Of a stretch of 64,000 nucleotides of DNA, positions 56,223 to 64,000 are shown one piece after another (within the stretch, counting starts at the first letter, position 1; each line of letters begins with the position of its first letter). The translations under genes were made by a program, and so were the position numbers. The notes under the pieces were generated by a model that saw only the letters and a program-made list of their open reading frames with translations, did not search any database and was not told the origin of the DNA. Source of the DNA: Desulfuribacillus stibiiarsenatis (GTDB lineage Bacteria; Bacillota; Bacilli; Desulfuribacillales; Desulfuribacillaceae); contig NZ_MJAT01000022.1 of NCBI RefSeq assembly GCF_001742305.1, positions 62,001-126,000 on the forward strand, given 5' to 3'.

Positions 56223-56756
56223 TTGAAAGCAGTTATCATTGATGCATTAGATAAAGAGCATATATCTGGTCTAGTCGACGTGCTGATGCAGGAATTAAAG
56301 CAATTGGCGATTGTCATTGATCACTATGACCTTGGAACATTAGATTTTGAGAAATGTAGGGAATGTTATCATTGCTGGCTGAAGACCCCGGGGAAATGCG
56401 TAATACAAGACCCTGGCAATGACTGGGTCCGAGCGATTGTGCAGAGTGATCTAGTAGTAGTCGTGACGGCAATTCGAGATGATGGGATTGGCCGGGATGT
56501 AGCAGAAATGTTTAAGCGAATGATTCCGACATTAGCACAGCCTTTAAAGAAGGCGAAACGACCGAGGTTATTCGGTGTCGGACTGTCACTGGAAAGAGAT
56601 ACTATGCTAGAAAAGAATTTTCAAGAGAAAATAAGAAGGTTAGCTATTGATTTCCGCTTTACAGCCTATGACAGTATCATTATAGATTCGGAAGAAGATT
56701 TCTTACAACATACAGAGATTATTCATGCAAAGATTTCCAAAGCGAATCAACTTTAG
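56223..56756 (+). CDS. Flavodoxin-fold NAD(P)H oxidoreductase
   Basis: 177 aa. Cys-rich CRECYHCWLKTPGKC resembles iron-sulfur flavoprotein/FMN-reductase text, followed by VVVVTAI. FMN binding is likely; whether the cysteines hold a cluster is open. TTG start after GGAGG. It lies 13 bp after murB. Confidence 0.8.
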   Translation: MKAVIIDALDKEHISGLVDVLMQELKQLAIVIDHYDLGTLDFEKCRECYHCWLKTPGKCVIQDPGNDWVRAIVQSDLVVVVTAIRDDGIGRDVAEMFKRMIPTLAQPLKKAKRPRLFGVGLSLERDTMLEKNFQEKIRRLAIDFRFTAYDSIIIDSEEDFLQHTEIIHAKISKANQL

Positions 56757-56771
56757 ATAGGAGGTTATGTC

Positions 56772-57962
56772 GTGGAGAGAAAATGGGCGAGACGTTCATT
56801 AAAAGTTTGGGGTATGCTAATCTTGATGGTAATCGGTATGACGACTATTGTTTTTGCCACTCCAATGCAACTTCAATCGGGAGATGTAGTAGAGGTAGAA
56901 GCTGGTCAGCTAGTAAAGGGGCCAGTGTTCTATGGTGGGAATAATATCCGTATTAGTGGCGACATTATGGGCACGGGATTTATTGCTGGCGGCACAGTGC
57001 AGATTGACGGAACGGTTGATGGCGACTTATTTGTTGCTGGGCAACAGGTTGTGCTTAACGGTGTAATTACTGGGAACTTATATATTGCTGGAATGGACTT
57101 GCAAATTAACGGTCAAATTCTAGGCGATGTATTCAGCGCAGGTCAGAAAATCCATCTAAGCAAGGATAGTGTGGTGGAGAGAGATTTCTTAGCAGCGGGA
57201 GAGACGATTTTTAGTTCCGGGAATTTAGGGCGGCAGTTTTTCGGGGCGGGAACGAATATTGTATTAGCTGGCACAGTTCAAGACGATGTGCGAATCGCTG
57301 CTGACCGGCTAGAAATACGAGACAATGCTGTGATTGAAGGGGATCTTACATACACAAGTTCTAAAGAAGCAATCATTGGGACAAATGCGACGCTTGCGGG
57401 TGTTACAGAATGGAAGCTTCCGGAGCCAACATATAACGAGCGTGAACAGCAAACAAGTATTATAGGGACATTGTTCGCTGCAGTATCTAGTATCATCGCA
57501 GCAATCCTCGTATGGTTTGCATTATCGATGGTAATCCCTAGTCTGTGGAAGGGCACGAGTGAACCGTTGCAGAAGACACCTTTCCGTACGTTAGGATTAG
57601 GGGTAATGATTTTAATTGGAACACCGATTATTGCTATTATTGCGATGGTTACAGTCGTAGGGTTACCACTCGGGTTGATTATTATGGCAATGTATACGGT
57701 CGGAATCTACATTACGAAGATTATCGTAGCTACTGCCATAGGATATATGATTGCCAAGAAGTTTGGGTGGAACGATATTCATCAGGGTTTCTGGCTCGTA
57801 TTGCTGGGCTTGATTATACTGAAGGTATTATCTTTTGTCCCAATTGTTCGTGTAATCGTAAGCATTGCAGTTATCCTGGGTGGTCTAGGCGCAATTCTAA
57901 TCTTCTTCTTGAATCGAGACAATAAAGAAGAAGTACCCATTGAAGAAATCAGTGAATATTAA
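56772..57962 (+). CDS. Bactofilin-like polymer-forming membrane protein
   Basis: 396 aa. N-terminal TM segment, then a right-handed beta-helix (about 40-210) of short repeats such as GTVDGDLFVAG and GVITGNLYIAG, a linker and four TM helices (about 240-385). It probably forms surface polymers or a scaffold outside the membrane. GTG start after TAGGAGG, 15 bp after the preceding gene. Confidence 0.82.
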   Translation: MERKWARRSLKVWGMLILMVIGMTTIVFATPMQLQSGDVVEVEAGQLVKGPVFYGGNNIRISGDIMGTGFIAGGTVQIDGTVDGDLFVAGQQVVLNGVITGNLYIAGMDLQINGQILGDVFSAGQKIHLSKDSVVERDFLAAGETIFSSGNLGRQFFGAGTNIVLAGTVQDDVRIAADRLEIRDNAVIEGDLTYTSSKEAIIGTNATLAGVTEWKLPEPTYNEREQQTSIIGTLFAAVSSIIAAILVWFALSMVIPSLWKGTSEPLQKTPFRTLGLGVMILIGTPIIAIIAMVTVVGLPLGLIIMAMYTVGIYITKIIVATAIGYMIAKKFGWNDIHQGFWLVLLGLIILKVLSFVPIVRVIVSIAVILGGLGAILIFFLNRDNKEEVPIEEISEY

Positions 57963-57976
57963 AAAAGAGGTGGATA

Positions 57977-58432
57977 ATGGTAATAACAATTCTAATACCA
58001 GTGATTCTTATAGCAGTCGTATTAATTATAGCTTCGGGAATTCGGGGCAGTGAACAAGGAGGAGAAGACATGATTAAGAATGTATATGTATATTTAGTTT
58101 TATTTGCAACCCTTATGATGATTATTGGAGGTAGCGTGGCATCGTTTATGGCCATCGCAGATATAGTGGCACCAGCACCATACTTCCAGTCCTATGAGGA
58201 GTATAAGCAGTGGGGCATGGAGAAACCAAATCCTGAAAGTGGGCAACCGCAAACACAACTGACAGAAGAGGAAATGAGACAGAAATATGAGATGATGGTA
58301 AGAACTGAGACGGAAAGGCAAGTAGAAAGGGCAAAGAACACATTGATCAAGAGTCTTGGTTGGATTGTTATTCCATTGCCAGTATTCATGTTTTATCAAA
58401 GAAAGCTTTCGCGAAACCGCGAAGCAGAATAA
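57977..58432 (+). CDS. Small membrane protein with two possible starts
   Basis: 151 aa from ATG 57977 (GAGGTGG upstream), or 120 aa from in-frame ATG 58070 (AAGGAGGAG upstream, stronger). The long form has an extra N-terminal TM helix. Common part: one TM (about 40-60), a Gln/Glu-rich coiled region (90-120), a C-terminal TM (about 125-143). Not recognised. It follows the bactofilin-like gene after 14 bp. Confidence 0.75.
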   Translation: MVITILIPVILIAVVLIIASGIRGSEQGGEDMIKNVYVYLVLFATLMMIIGGSVASFMAIADIVAPAPYFQSYEEYKQWGMEKPNPESGQPQTQLTEEEMRQKYEMMVRTETERQVERAKNTLIKSLGWIVIPLPVFMFYQRKLSRNREAE

Positions 58433-58441
58433 GAAAGATTC

Positions 58442-58475
58442 TATAATCCAGAGGGAGACTTCTGGATTATTTTAG
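58442..58475 (+). terminator. Intrinsic terminator
   Basis: ATAATCCAGA pairs with TCTGGATTAT, then a weak T stretch. Confidence 0.7.
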
Positions 58476-58609
58476 TTGTAATAGATTGATTTTGCTAGCG
58501 ATACAATGTAAAAAAATCTAGCGATACAATGGTAAAAAGATTATGAAATTATGATATGATAAAAACTGAAAACTAGCATATTATGGCTCTTAGCAGATGG
58601 GAGGCAGTT

Positions 58610-59242
58610 ATGAGACGTAAAATTGCGCGGGTGATTACGGGAATTATCGTATTAATTCTGGGGGCCCTCATAATTTCTTTTATATTCATACAATTTAAAA
58701 TACATTCTGAAAAGAATGTTTCCGAAGATATAGAAGTGAAGTATCTCTTGATATTAGGTGCTGGCCTACGAGGCGATGAACCTTCGTTAAGCTTGTGGTA
58801 TCGTCTGAATGAGGGCTTAGAATATTTAAAGCAGTATCCGAATACGAAGGTTGTTGTGTCAGGGGGACTTGGGCCTGGGGAACAATATACCGAAGCAGAA
58901 GTTATGAAGCAATTTTTAGTGGACCGTGGCATTACGGAAGACCGGATTATTAAAGAAGAGCGTGCTACGAATACCAAAGAGAATATACAATACACGAGGG
59001 AGATCCTCTTGCAGTTGGAGCAACAACGGAATACGGTAAATAGCACTTTTGATATCGGCACAAATCCGATTCAACTGATGATTATTACGAACGACTATCA
59101 TCTCTATCGCTCGAAAAAATTAGCGGAACGTTTCGGATTTGAAGCCTATGGAATACCAGCAAAGACGCCGGCTGTGGTAGCTTTTAAATATTTTATTCGT
59201 GAATATTTTGCAGTCGTTAAATCTTTTGTATTCGATCGATAG
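58610..59242 (+). CDS. YdcF/SanA (DUF218) membrane protein
   Basis: 210 aa. N-terminal membrane anchor (about 5-27), then DUF218: LILGAGLRGDEPS, VVVSGG, EATNTKEN-like NTKENI, TNDYHLYRSKKLA. Often tied to envelope or peptidoglycan-related roles. Start: ATG 58610 has GGGAGG; ATG 58583 has none. Confidence 0.88.
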   Translation: MRRKIARVITGIIVLILGALIISFIFIQFKIHSEKNVSEDIEVKYLLILGAGLRGDEPSLSLWYRLNEGLEYLKQYPNTKVVVSGGLGPGEQYTEAEVMKQFLVDRGITEDRIIKEERATNTKENIQYTREILLQLEQQRNTVNSTFDIGTNPIQLMIITNDYHLYRSKKLAERFGFEAYGIPAKTPAVVAFKYFIREYFAVVKSFVFDR

Positions 59243-59321
59243 CAACTAATACATTGGGATTCGAAGGTTTAATACTAAATTTTTGCTCATTTAATAGTAT
59301 TACATGTGTGGGGGTATGGGG

Positions 59322-60266
59322 ATGAAGACGATTAGTCAATTTCAATCTGGTGAGTCAGTCATCAATTATTTTCTCGTGAAAGCAGCCTCAATGAAGAGTG
59401 CTTCGAATCAGAATAAGTATCTAGATGTTACATTATGTGACCAAACAGGGGATATCAATGCAAAGCTATGGGACGCTTCCGAGGATTTTGAGGCAGTATT
59501 TCAACCGAATGCATTAGTAAAGATTAAAGGAACAGTGACGGAATGGCAAGGAAAGCTACAACTGAAGATTGAAAAGGTCAGAGCAGTCAATGACAGTGAT
59601 GATGTAGATATAGCTGACTTCGTGCCATCAGCGCCGCACGATCCTGCATTTATGTATCAAGAGGTAATGCGATATGCTGATCAAATTGTTGATCAAGAGA
59701 TTCAATCAATTGTAAGAATTATCCTTGAAGAAAGTAAAGAAAAGCTTCTATACTATCCTGCTGCGCAAAAAAACCACCATTCTATTCGCGGTGGTCTGCT
59801 GTTCCATGTGATGACGATGTTGCGCACGGGCGAGCGAATATCGGAAGTCTACCCAATCATTAACAAAGATTTATTATACGCCGGGGTCATTCTCCATGAT
59901 ATCGCGAAGCTAGATGAAATGGCTGCCAATCACCTAGGCATCGTTTCTGATTACACTACCGAAGGCCATCTACTCGGGCATATCATCCAAGGGATTAAGA
60001 AAGTAGAGCGAATCGCTAAGGAAATTAACGCGAGTGTAGAGAAGTCGTTAATCCTTCAGCATATGATTCTAAGCCATCACTCGATACCGGAATTCGGTAG
60101 TCCTAAGCCACCAATGATTCCAGAAGCAGAGCTACTACATTACATTGATATGATTGATAGTCGTATGTATGATATGGAAAAGGCGTTATCGAATACGGAG
60201 AACGCGAAGCTCTCCGAAAAGGTTTGGTCATTGAACAATCGTAGGGTATATAAGACAGATTTCTAA
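59322..60266 (+). CDS. yhaM: 3'-5' exoribonuclease YhaM
   Basis: 314 aa, the size of Bacillus YhaM. N-terminal OB-fold nucleic-acid domain (about 1-100: LDVTLCDQTGDINAKLWD), HD domain with HH and LHDIAKLDE. It degrades single-stranded RNA from the 3' end. Start: ATG 59322 has GGGGG; ATG 59304 has none. It overlaps the convergent HD gene by 4 bp. Confidence 0.95.
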   Translation: MKTISQFQSGESVINYFLVKAASMKSASNQNKYLDVTLCDQTGDINAKLWDASEDFEAVFQPNALVKIKGTVTEWQGKLQLKIEKVRAVNDSDDVDIADFVPSAPHDPAFMYQEVMRYADQIVDQEIQSIVRIILEESKEKLLYYPAAQKNHHSIRGGLLFHVMTMLRTGERISEVYPIINKDLLYAGVILHDIAKLDEMAANHLGIVSDYTTEGHLLGHIIQGIKKVERIAKEINASVEKSLILQHMILSHHSIPEFGSPKPPMIPEAELLHYIDMIDSRMYDMEKALSNTENAKLSEKVWSLNNRRVYKTDF

Positions 60267-60847
60267 AATACAACCCGAATTTCACTCTGGAATATCTCGC
60301 GAAATAAAGCGGATTTTTCAGAGATTCTTTTTATAACGGTAGGGGATGGGTAGCCACATAGATGAATACAGAATTGGTGATTGTCCATGTACATATCCTC
60401 AATGCGAATGTTGCTTTCTCTAGTATAATCAATGGCATCCGCAATACGAAGAATCCCTGCCAGTTGTAAAATGATATATTGCTCGTCTTTGGTATGTTCA
60501 CGAATTTTGTTCGATATCGACTTGCGATGTCCACCAGCAATAATGGCAAGCATGGAACGTAAACGGTCTGGTACACAATCGAAAACATGATCATGGGCAA
60601 TCAAATATTTCGTGTGTTTGTCGTGTTTATTCTCATGGATAAAGTGCCCAATATCATGGAGATACGCACAGTATTGTAGAAGTGCAAGCTTCTCGTCAGC
60701 CCACTGCTTATCTTGTATTAACGCATGGAATAGCGACGTAGCGTAGGAATGCACACGTTGCTCATGGGATTCATCGAAAGCAACCTCATACTTTTTAAAC
60801 ACGAGTGCTAGTTGATCCTCTGGTAGATACTTCCGTATATCCAACAT
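60263..60847 (-). CDS. HD-domain protein, exopolyphosphatase C-terminal type
   Basis: 194 aa. HD motif LHDIGHFIHENKHDKHTKYL, GHRK, and DAIDYTRE near the C-terminus match the C-terminal HD region of Ppx/GppA proteins; the actin-like half is absent. A phosphohydrolase role is likely. SD GGAGAG. Confidence 0.8.
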   Translation of the reverse strand: MLDIRKYLPEDQLALVFKKYEVAFDESHEQRVHSYATSLFHALIQDKQWADEKLALLQYCAYLHDIGHFIHENKHDKHTKYLIAHDHVFDCVPDRLRSMLAIIAGGHRKSISNKIREHTKDEQYIILQLAGILRIADAIDYTRESNIRIEDMYMDNHQFCIHLCGYPSPTVIKRISEKSALFREIFQSEIRVVF

Positions 60848-60900
60848 CCATCATCTCTCCGATTTCTGAGTAGAATTTGTCCAACCTTACGTATTTATGA

Positions 60901-60967
60901 GGAAGACTTGTGGTCAGATAGAGTTTTTTACTCCGCCAACCTTTAGTCGCAATTATTTCGCCTGTAC
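60901..60967 (+). repeat. Modular structured repeat, copy D (partial)
   Basis: It matches the first third of copy C, including the GGTCAGATAGAGT hairpin arm, the GCAATTATTTCG block and the CCTGTAC insertion specific to C. The 3' half (GGCGGC to GAGAT) is missing. It lies 115 bp before the uracil-DNA glycosylase gene. Confidence 0.75.
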
Positions 60968-61081
60968 AATATGTTTATTTTCATTTTAGAAAATTAAAAC
61001 CTCAATTTCATTAATTCTCATGATAAAATAATATTAGATGAATACAGTGGCCTTATATTATGCGTAAAGAAGGAGATATTC

Positions 61082-61648
61082 ATGCGAGACTGGGACGAGT
61101 TATATCATGCGTGTCGGAACTGCAAAAGCTGTAATCTTTATCAAACGCGTAAAAACGTCGTAATCGGCATGGGAAACCGCGATGCGGATGTCATGTTGAT
61201 TGGCGAAGCACCAGGGCGACAAGAGGAAAGTATTGGGCTGCCATTCGCAGGAGCGGCAGGGATGCTTCTCGATAAAATGGTTGCCAGCATTGGTTGGTCA
61301 CGCGATCAGGTGTATATTGCCAATGTGGTCAAATGTCACCCGCCGAAAAACCGCGATCCACTAAAAGCGGAAGTAGATGCTTGTATGAATCATTTAAGGC
61401 ATCAGGTGCGATTCGTCAAACCGAAATTCATCATATGTTTAGGGAGAATTGCAGCCCAAGCTGTCATCGATCCGAATTTCCTTATCACTGCTCAAAGGGG
61501 CCAATGGTTCGAGAAAAAAGGGTATCTCATGACAGCCATTTACCACCCGTCTTCTTTGCTGCGCGATGAAAGCAAGAAGCAGCCCGCGTGGGAAGACTTG
61601 AAAAAGATTCGCAAACGATACGATCAATACCTGAAGACAGGCCAATAA
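61082..61648 (+). CDS. Family 4 uracil-DNA glycosylase
   Basis: 188 aa. Cysteines C11/C14 and a second pair near 84 and 100 fit the [4Fe-4S] site; GEAPGRQEE, PFAGAAG and HPSSLLRD are the active-site motifs. It removes uracil from DNA. SD AAGGAGATATT. Confidence 0.93.
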   Translation: MRDWDELYHACRNCKSCNLYQTRKNVVIGMGNRDADVMLIGEAPGRQEESIGLPFAGAAGMLLDKMVASIGWSRDQVYIANVVKCHPPKNRDPLKAEVDACMNHLRHQVRFVKPKFIICLGRIAAQAVIDPNFLITAQRGQWFEKKGYLMTAIYHPSSLLRDESKKQPAWEDLKKIRKRYDQYLKTGQ

Positions 61649-61675
61649 ATTAAAGTTACTGGGAGAATAAAATTC

Positions 61676-62479
61676 ATGAAAATTACAGGGATGATACGAG
61701 GCCTTGCGCACCAATATCAAGAGCCTTTACAATATTTTATTAAAATAAACGATAATCGTCAGGAAATCAACTCTTGGTTAGACGCAAAAGTGAAAATTGA
61801 ATACGAAGGACATATTCAATGTATATATTGCGGCCGAGTGATTAAGAAAACCTTTAATCATGGGTCTTGCTTTCCGTGCTTTCAAAAGCTTCCGGAAAAC
61901 GACTTATGCATTGTGAAACCTGATTTATGCCATTATGATAAAGGCACTTGTCGTGATTCGGAATTCGGTGATTCCCATTGCATGCAGCCGCATTTTGTGT
62001 ATTTAGCAGTCAGTAGTGACCTAAAGGTTGGTCTTACTAGAGAGTGTAATCATTTAAAGCGTTGGGGTGATCAAGGGGCGGTACAAGCAATTCCGATTGC
62101 GAAACTGCCAACCAGGAAATTGGCTGGTGAACTGGAAATGCGTTTAGCAGAGCGCTTCCCTGACAAAACGAACTGGCGCAAAATGTTAAAAGGTGATACA
62201 CCAGAGATTGATTTATTACAATTTCGAAAGGAAGCATATTCCATGGTGCAGGAGGAGTACGGAGACTATTTTCTGCACGAAGAATCCTTAACAAGTCTTC
62301 GATATCCGATACGCCAGGAAATGGAGAAAGTGACTACATTTAATCTCGACAAACAGCCTGTGATAGAAGATGTTTTAATCGGAATCAAAGGCCAGTATTT
62401 AATGTTTTCCTCAGGGGTACTCAATGTGAAGAAGTATGCGGGTTATCACGTTACCATTACTTTACTAGATACCATGTAA
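61676..62479 (+). CDS. DUF2797 protein
   Basis: 267 aa. Zinc-binding-like CIYCGR and CFPCF in the middle, then YLAVSSDLKVGLTR and WGDQGA. DUF2797 genes have no known function; a nuclease-like (GIY-YIG) fold has been suggested by the YLA...VGLTR text (inference). It overlaps the convergent membrane gene by 23 bp. Confidence 0.85.
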   Translation: MKITGMIRGLAHQYQEPLQYFIKINDNRQEINSWLDAKVKIEYEGHIQCIYCGRVIKKTFNHGSCFPCFQKLPENDLCIVKPDLCHYDKGTCRDSEFGDSHCMQPHFVYLAVSSDLKVGLTRECNHLKRWGDQGAVQAIPIAKLPTRKLAGELEMRLAERFPDKTNWRKMLKGDTPEIDLLQFRKEAYSMVQEEYGDYFLHEESLTSLRYPIRQEMEKVTTFNLDKQPVIEDVLIGIKGQYLMFSSGVLNVKKYAGYHVTITLLDTM

Positions 62480-62930
62480 ATACCGTGGTGATTAACAAGA
62501 TACCAATAATCACAAGTCGTATGGGTAGAGCCAATGGCTTCTTTTGCAAGACGGAGACGGCCGATAGGAGTCCATAGGATATCAATGCGATTAATAATAA
62601 GGCAGCACACCAGACAATGCTAAAGCTGATAGAGAATCCCCATAAGTTAGTTGTTGCTATGATGATGCTTTGTGTTGACCAAGGAATGGTAATCAGTGTG
62701 CAGAACACTAAAATCGAAGATGCGACGGGTGCGATGACACCTAAACGATAGAGAAGCATTTCTAATCCGCGGACGTCTTGGTAATATATAAGGCTCGCAG
62801 CCGCACGAGTAAATTGTTGGAACGGTAAATGGAATAAATACAGCACCAGAACGATAGCAAATATGCTGAGGATAAGACCTACGAATATATAGAATCTCTT
62901 GTGTTTCATTAATTTATTCTGTTGCTCCAT
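62457..62930 (-). CDS. Small membrane protein, weakly TVP38/DedA-like
   Basis: 157 aa with about four hydrophobic segments. RLGVIAPVASSILVF resembles the entry of the TVP38/TMEM64 domain, but the rest is short and lacks the usual GP..G loops. Function unknown. Start ATG 62930 after AGGAG (12 bp, long). Confidence 0.65.
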   Translation of the reverse strand: MEQQNKLMKHKRFYIFVGLILSIFAIVLVLYLFHLPFQQFTRAAASLIYYQDVRGLEMLLYRLGVIAPVASSILVFCTLITIPWSTQSIIIATTNLWGFSISFSIVWCAALLLIALISYGLLSAVSVLQKKPLALPIRLVIIGILLITTVFTWYLVK

Positions 62931-62970
62931 TGACCTATTCAACTCCTATAATCGAAAATGGATGTTTAAA

Positions 62971-63000
62971 AACAAGCTACCAATCCGTTGGTAGCTTGTT
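62971..63000 (-). terminator. Intrinsic terminator after the rhodanese gene
   Basis: Perfect 13-bp AACAAGCTACCAA stem and its complement, 4-nt loop; T-rich on the minus strand. Confidence 0.88.
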
Positions 63001-63028
63001 CTGGGAAGTTGTAAATTGTAAATGTTGA

Positions 63029-63949
63029 TCACTTATTCATTGGTAAAGCGTCATTTGCAGCCCACTCATAGATTGATGCATCATAGTTCTTAACGTTCTG
63101 GTAACCAGCCATTTCTAAGATCATCGTCATATGAGCTGAACGGATTCCAGCAGTGCAATATGTGACAATTTCAGAGTTTTTATCAATTTGCTTTGCTTTC
63201 ATAATGTCCTCTACCTCTGTTGCTGTCTTAATTGTACCATCATTGTTGAAGAAATCCTTAAAAGGAATATTGATTGCTCCTGGAATATGTCCACCACGTT
63301 TTTCACCAAAATCAGTTGCGCCCTCAAACTCTTTCGCATTACGTGTGTCTAATATCACTACATTGTCTAAGTTAGTAGACAACCAATCCGTTGTTGCAAG
63401 AGAGTCTAAATCTAAGCTTGCCACTTGAAAATTTGATGCTACAGGGGTAGTCGCATCCTTAGATACTTCAAATTTCGCATCATTCCATGCTGGCCAACCA
63501 CCACTTAACATCTTGCTGTTCGTTAAGCCAGCCATACGCAACATCCATACGATACGACCATCTTCACCCCAGCCATTAGGGTCAGCGTATACAATAATTG
63601 TTTTGTTTTGATCGATTCCTAGCTCGCTTAACTTCGCAGATAGTTCTGGAGCATTAAGCACCGTACCCCAATCAGTATCGCCAGGGGCACCATCCATTTT
63701 AGCAAATTGCTGCCACTTCACTGGGATAGCCCCAGGGATATGACCTTGTTCGAATGATTCCGGGCCTCTAGCATCTAAAAGTAGTAGATTGTTCGTATTT
63801 AAATTTTCATTTAACCATTGTACGTTTACTAAATAGTCATTGCTTTGCGCTACTGAGCCTGCATCAGGAGCCTTTGGAGTAGTTCCACAAGCAACCAGCA
63901 TGACAGCTAGTAGAATGATAAAGCTAAGTAAAAGATGTTGTTTTTTCAA
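63029..63949 (-). CDS. Two-domain rhodanese lipoprotein (sulfurtransferase)
   Basis: 306 aa. Lipobox (VMLVA|C21), then two rhodanese domains. Domain 1 (about 45-165) has no catalytic Cys (VYADPNGWGED); domain 2 (about 190-300) has CTAGIRSAHM with the Cys. Transfers sulfane sulfur from thiosulfate or similar to an acceptor, on the outer face. TTG start after AGGAGG, 9 bp. Confidence 0.9.
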   Translation of the reverse strand: MKKQHLLLSFIILLAVMLVACGTTPKAPDAGSVAQSNDYLVNVQWLNENLNTNNLLLLDARGPESFEQGHIPGAIPVKWQQFAKMDGAPGDTDWGTVLNAPELSAKLSELGIDQNKTIIVYADPNGWGEDGRIVWMLRMAGLTNSKMLSGGWPAWNDAKFEVSKDATTPVASNFQVASLDLDSLATTDWLSTNLDNVVILDTRNAKEFEGATDFGEKRGGHIPGAINIPFKDFFNNDGTIKTATEVEDIMKAKQIDKNSEIVTYCTAGIRSAHMTMILEMAGYQNVKNYDASIYEWAANDALPMNK

Positions 63950-64000
63950 ATCGAATAGCCTCCTAGTGGGTTAATTGAATAGTTATTACCGTCCATATGA

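Overview
The window reads as chromosome of a low-GC member of the Bacillota. Most genes have close-looking relatives in Bacillus-type genomes: an AUG/GUG/UUG-plus-strong-SD gene style, typA, cspA-like, yhaM, xpt with a purine riboswitch, a bpsA-bpsB pair, a YkpA/YbiT-type ABC-F protein, a LiaF-like protein, DUF1653 and CBO0543 proteins. Two exported pentaheme cytochromes, a HypX protein, a type II NADH dehydrogenase and a rhodanese lipoprotein suggest respiration with more than oxygen. A sulfur- or metal-respiring bacillus such as Desulfuribacillus would fit, but the genus is a guess. No rRNA, tRNA, CRISPR array, complete insertion sequence or prophage was seen.

Layout. 1-7.9 kb: phased DnaA-box-like repeats, two tandem pentaheme cytochromes behind an inverted-repeat operator, a CAP-domain protein, a 14-TM-type drug exporter, a GltD-like oxidoreductase, an AI-2E family permease and DUF1653. 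8-13.7 kb: HypX, homoserine O-acetyltransferase, an unknown protein, a CBS pair and a baeRF family 3 protein. 13.9-17.5 kb: a strong candidate for an unrecognised structured RNA, then a DEAD-box helicase and an ABC-F ATPase. 17.7-23.4 kb: a receiver-domain remnant and a purine catabolic operon (mocA-like, three xanthine dehydrogenase subunits, guanine deaminase). 23.4-34.5 kb: EAL-HDOD, MFS carriers, cold-shock protein, C39-like peptidase, guanine-type riboswitch with xpt and a purine permease, nitroreductase, receiver plus degenerate GGDEF protein, and a dicarboxylate symporter. 34.6-41 kb: alkylpyrone synthesis (bpsAB), ndh, a HepT/MntA-like pair, a HAD phosphatase and an HI0933-type flavoprotein. 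41-51.6 kb: htpX-lemA, typA between two CBO0543 proteins, a four-gene signalling cluster and an ATPase/TOPRIM-like pair that may be phage defence. 51.7-64 kb: envelope proteins (DUF4349, SIMPL, LiaF-like, bactofilin-like, YdcF), MurB-like, YhaM, HD protein, family 4 uracil-DNA glycosylase, DUF2797 and a rhodanese lipoprotein.

How parts work together. Guanine deaminase makes xanthine, which xanthine dehydrogenase (with its MocA-type cofactor enzyme) oxidises. Six kb away xpt and its permease salvage the same bases under riboswitch control. The cytochrome and ndh promoters carry related TGTGAA/TTCACA inverted repeats just after the predicted start of transcription, which suggests shared redox control.

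Four observations stand out: (i) a promoter-driven, terminator-ended RNA of about 400 nt closed by a perfect 25-bp helix; (ii) a modular structured repeat in four copies, all in the same orientation and all upstream of + strand genes; (iii) up to five genes whose only well-placed start after a strong Shine-Dalgarno is AUA, AUC or AUU; (iv) a signalling cluster with a free-standing HisKA domain. All function calls come from reading the sequence; no database search was possible.
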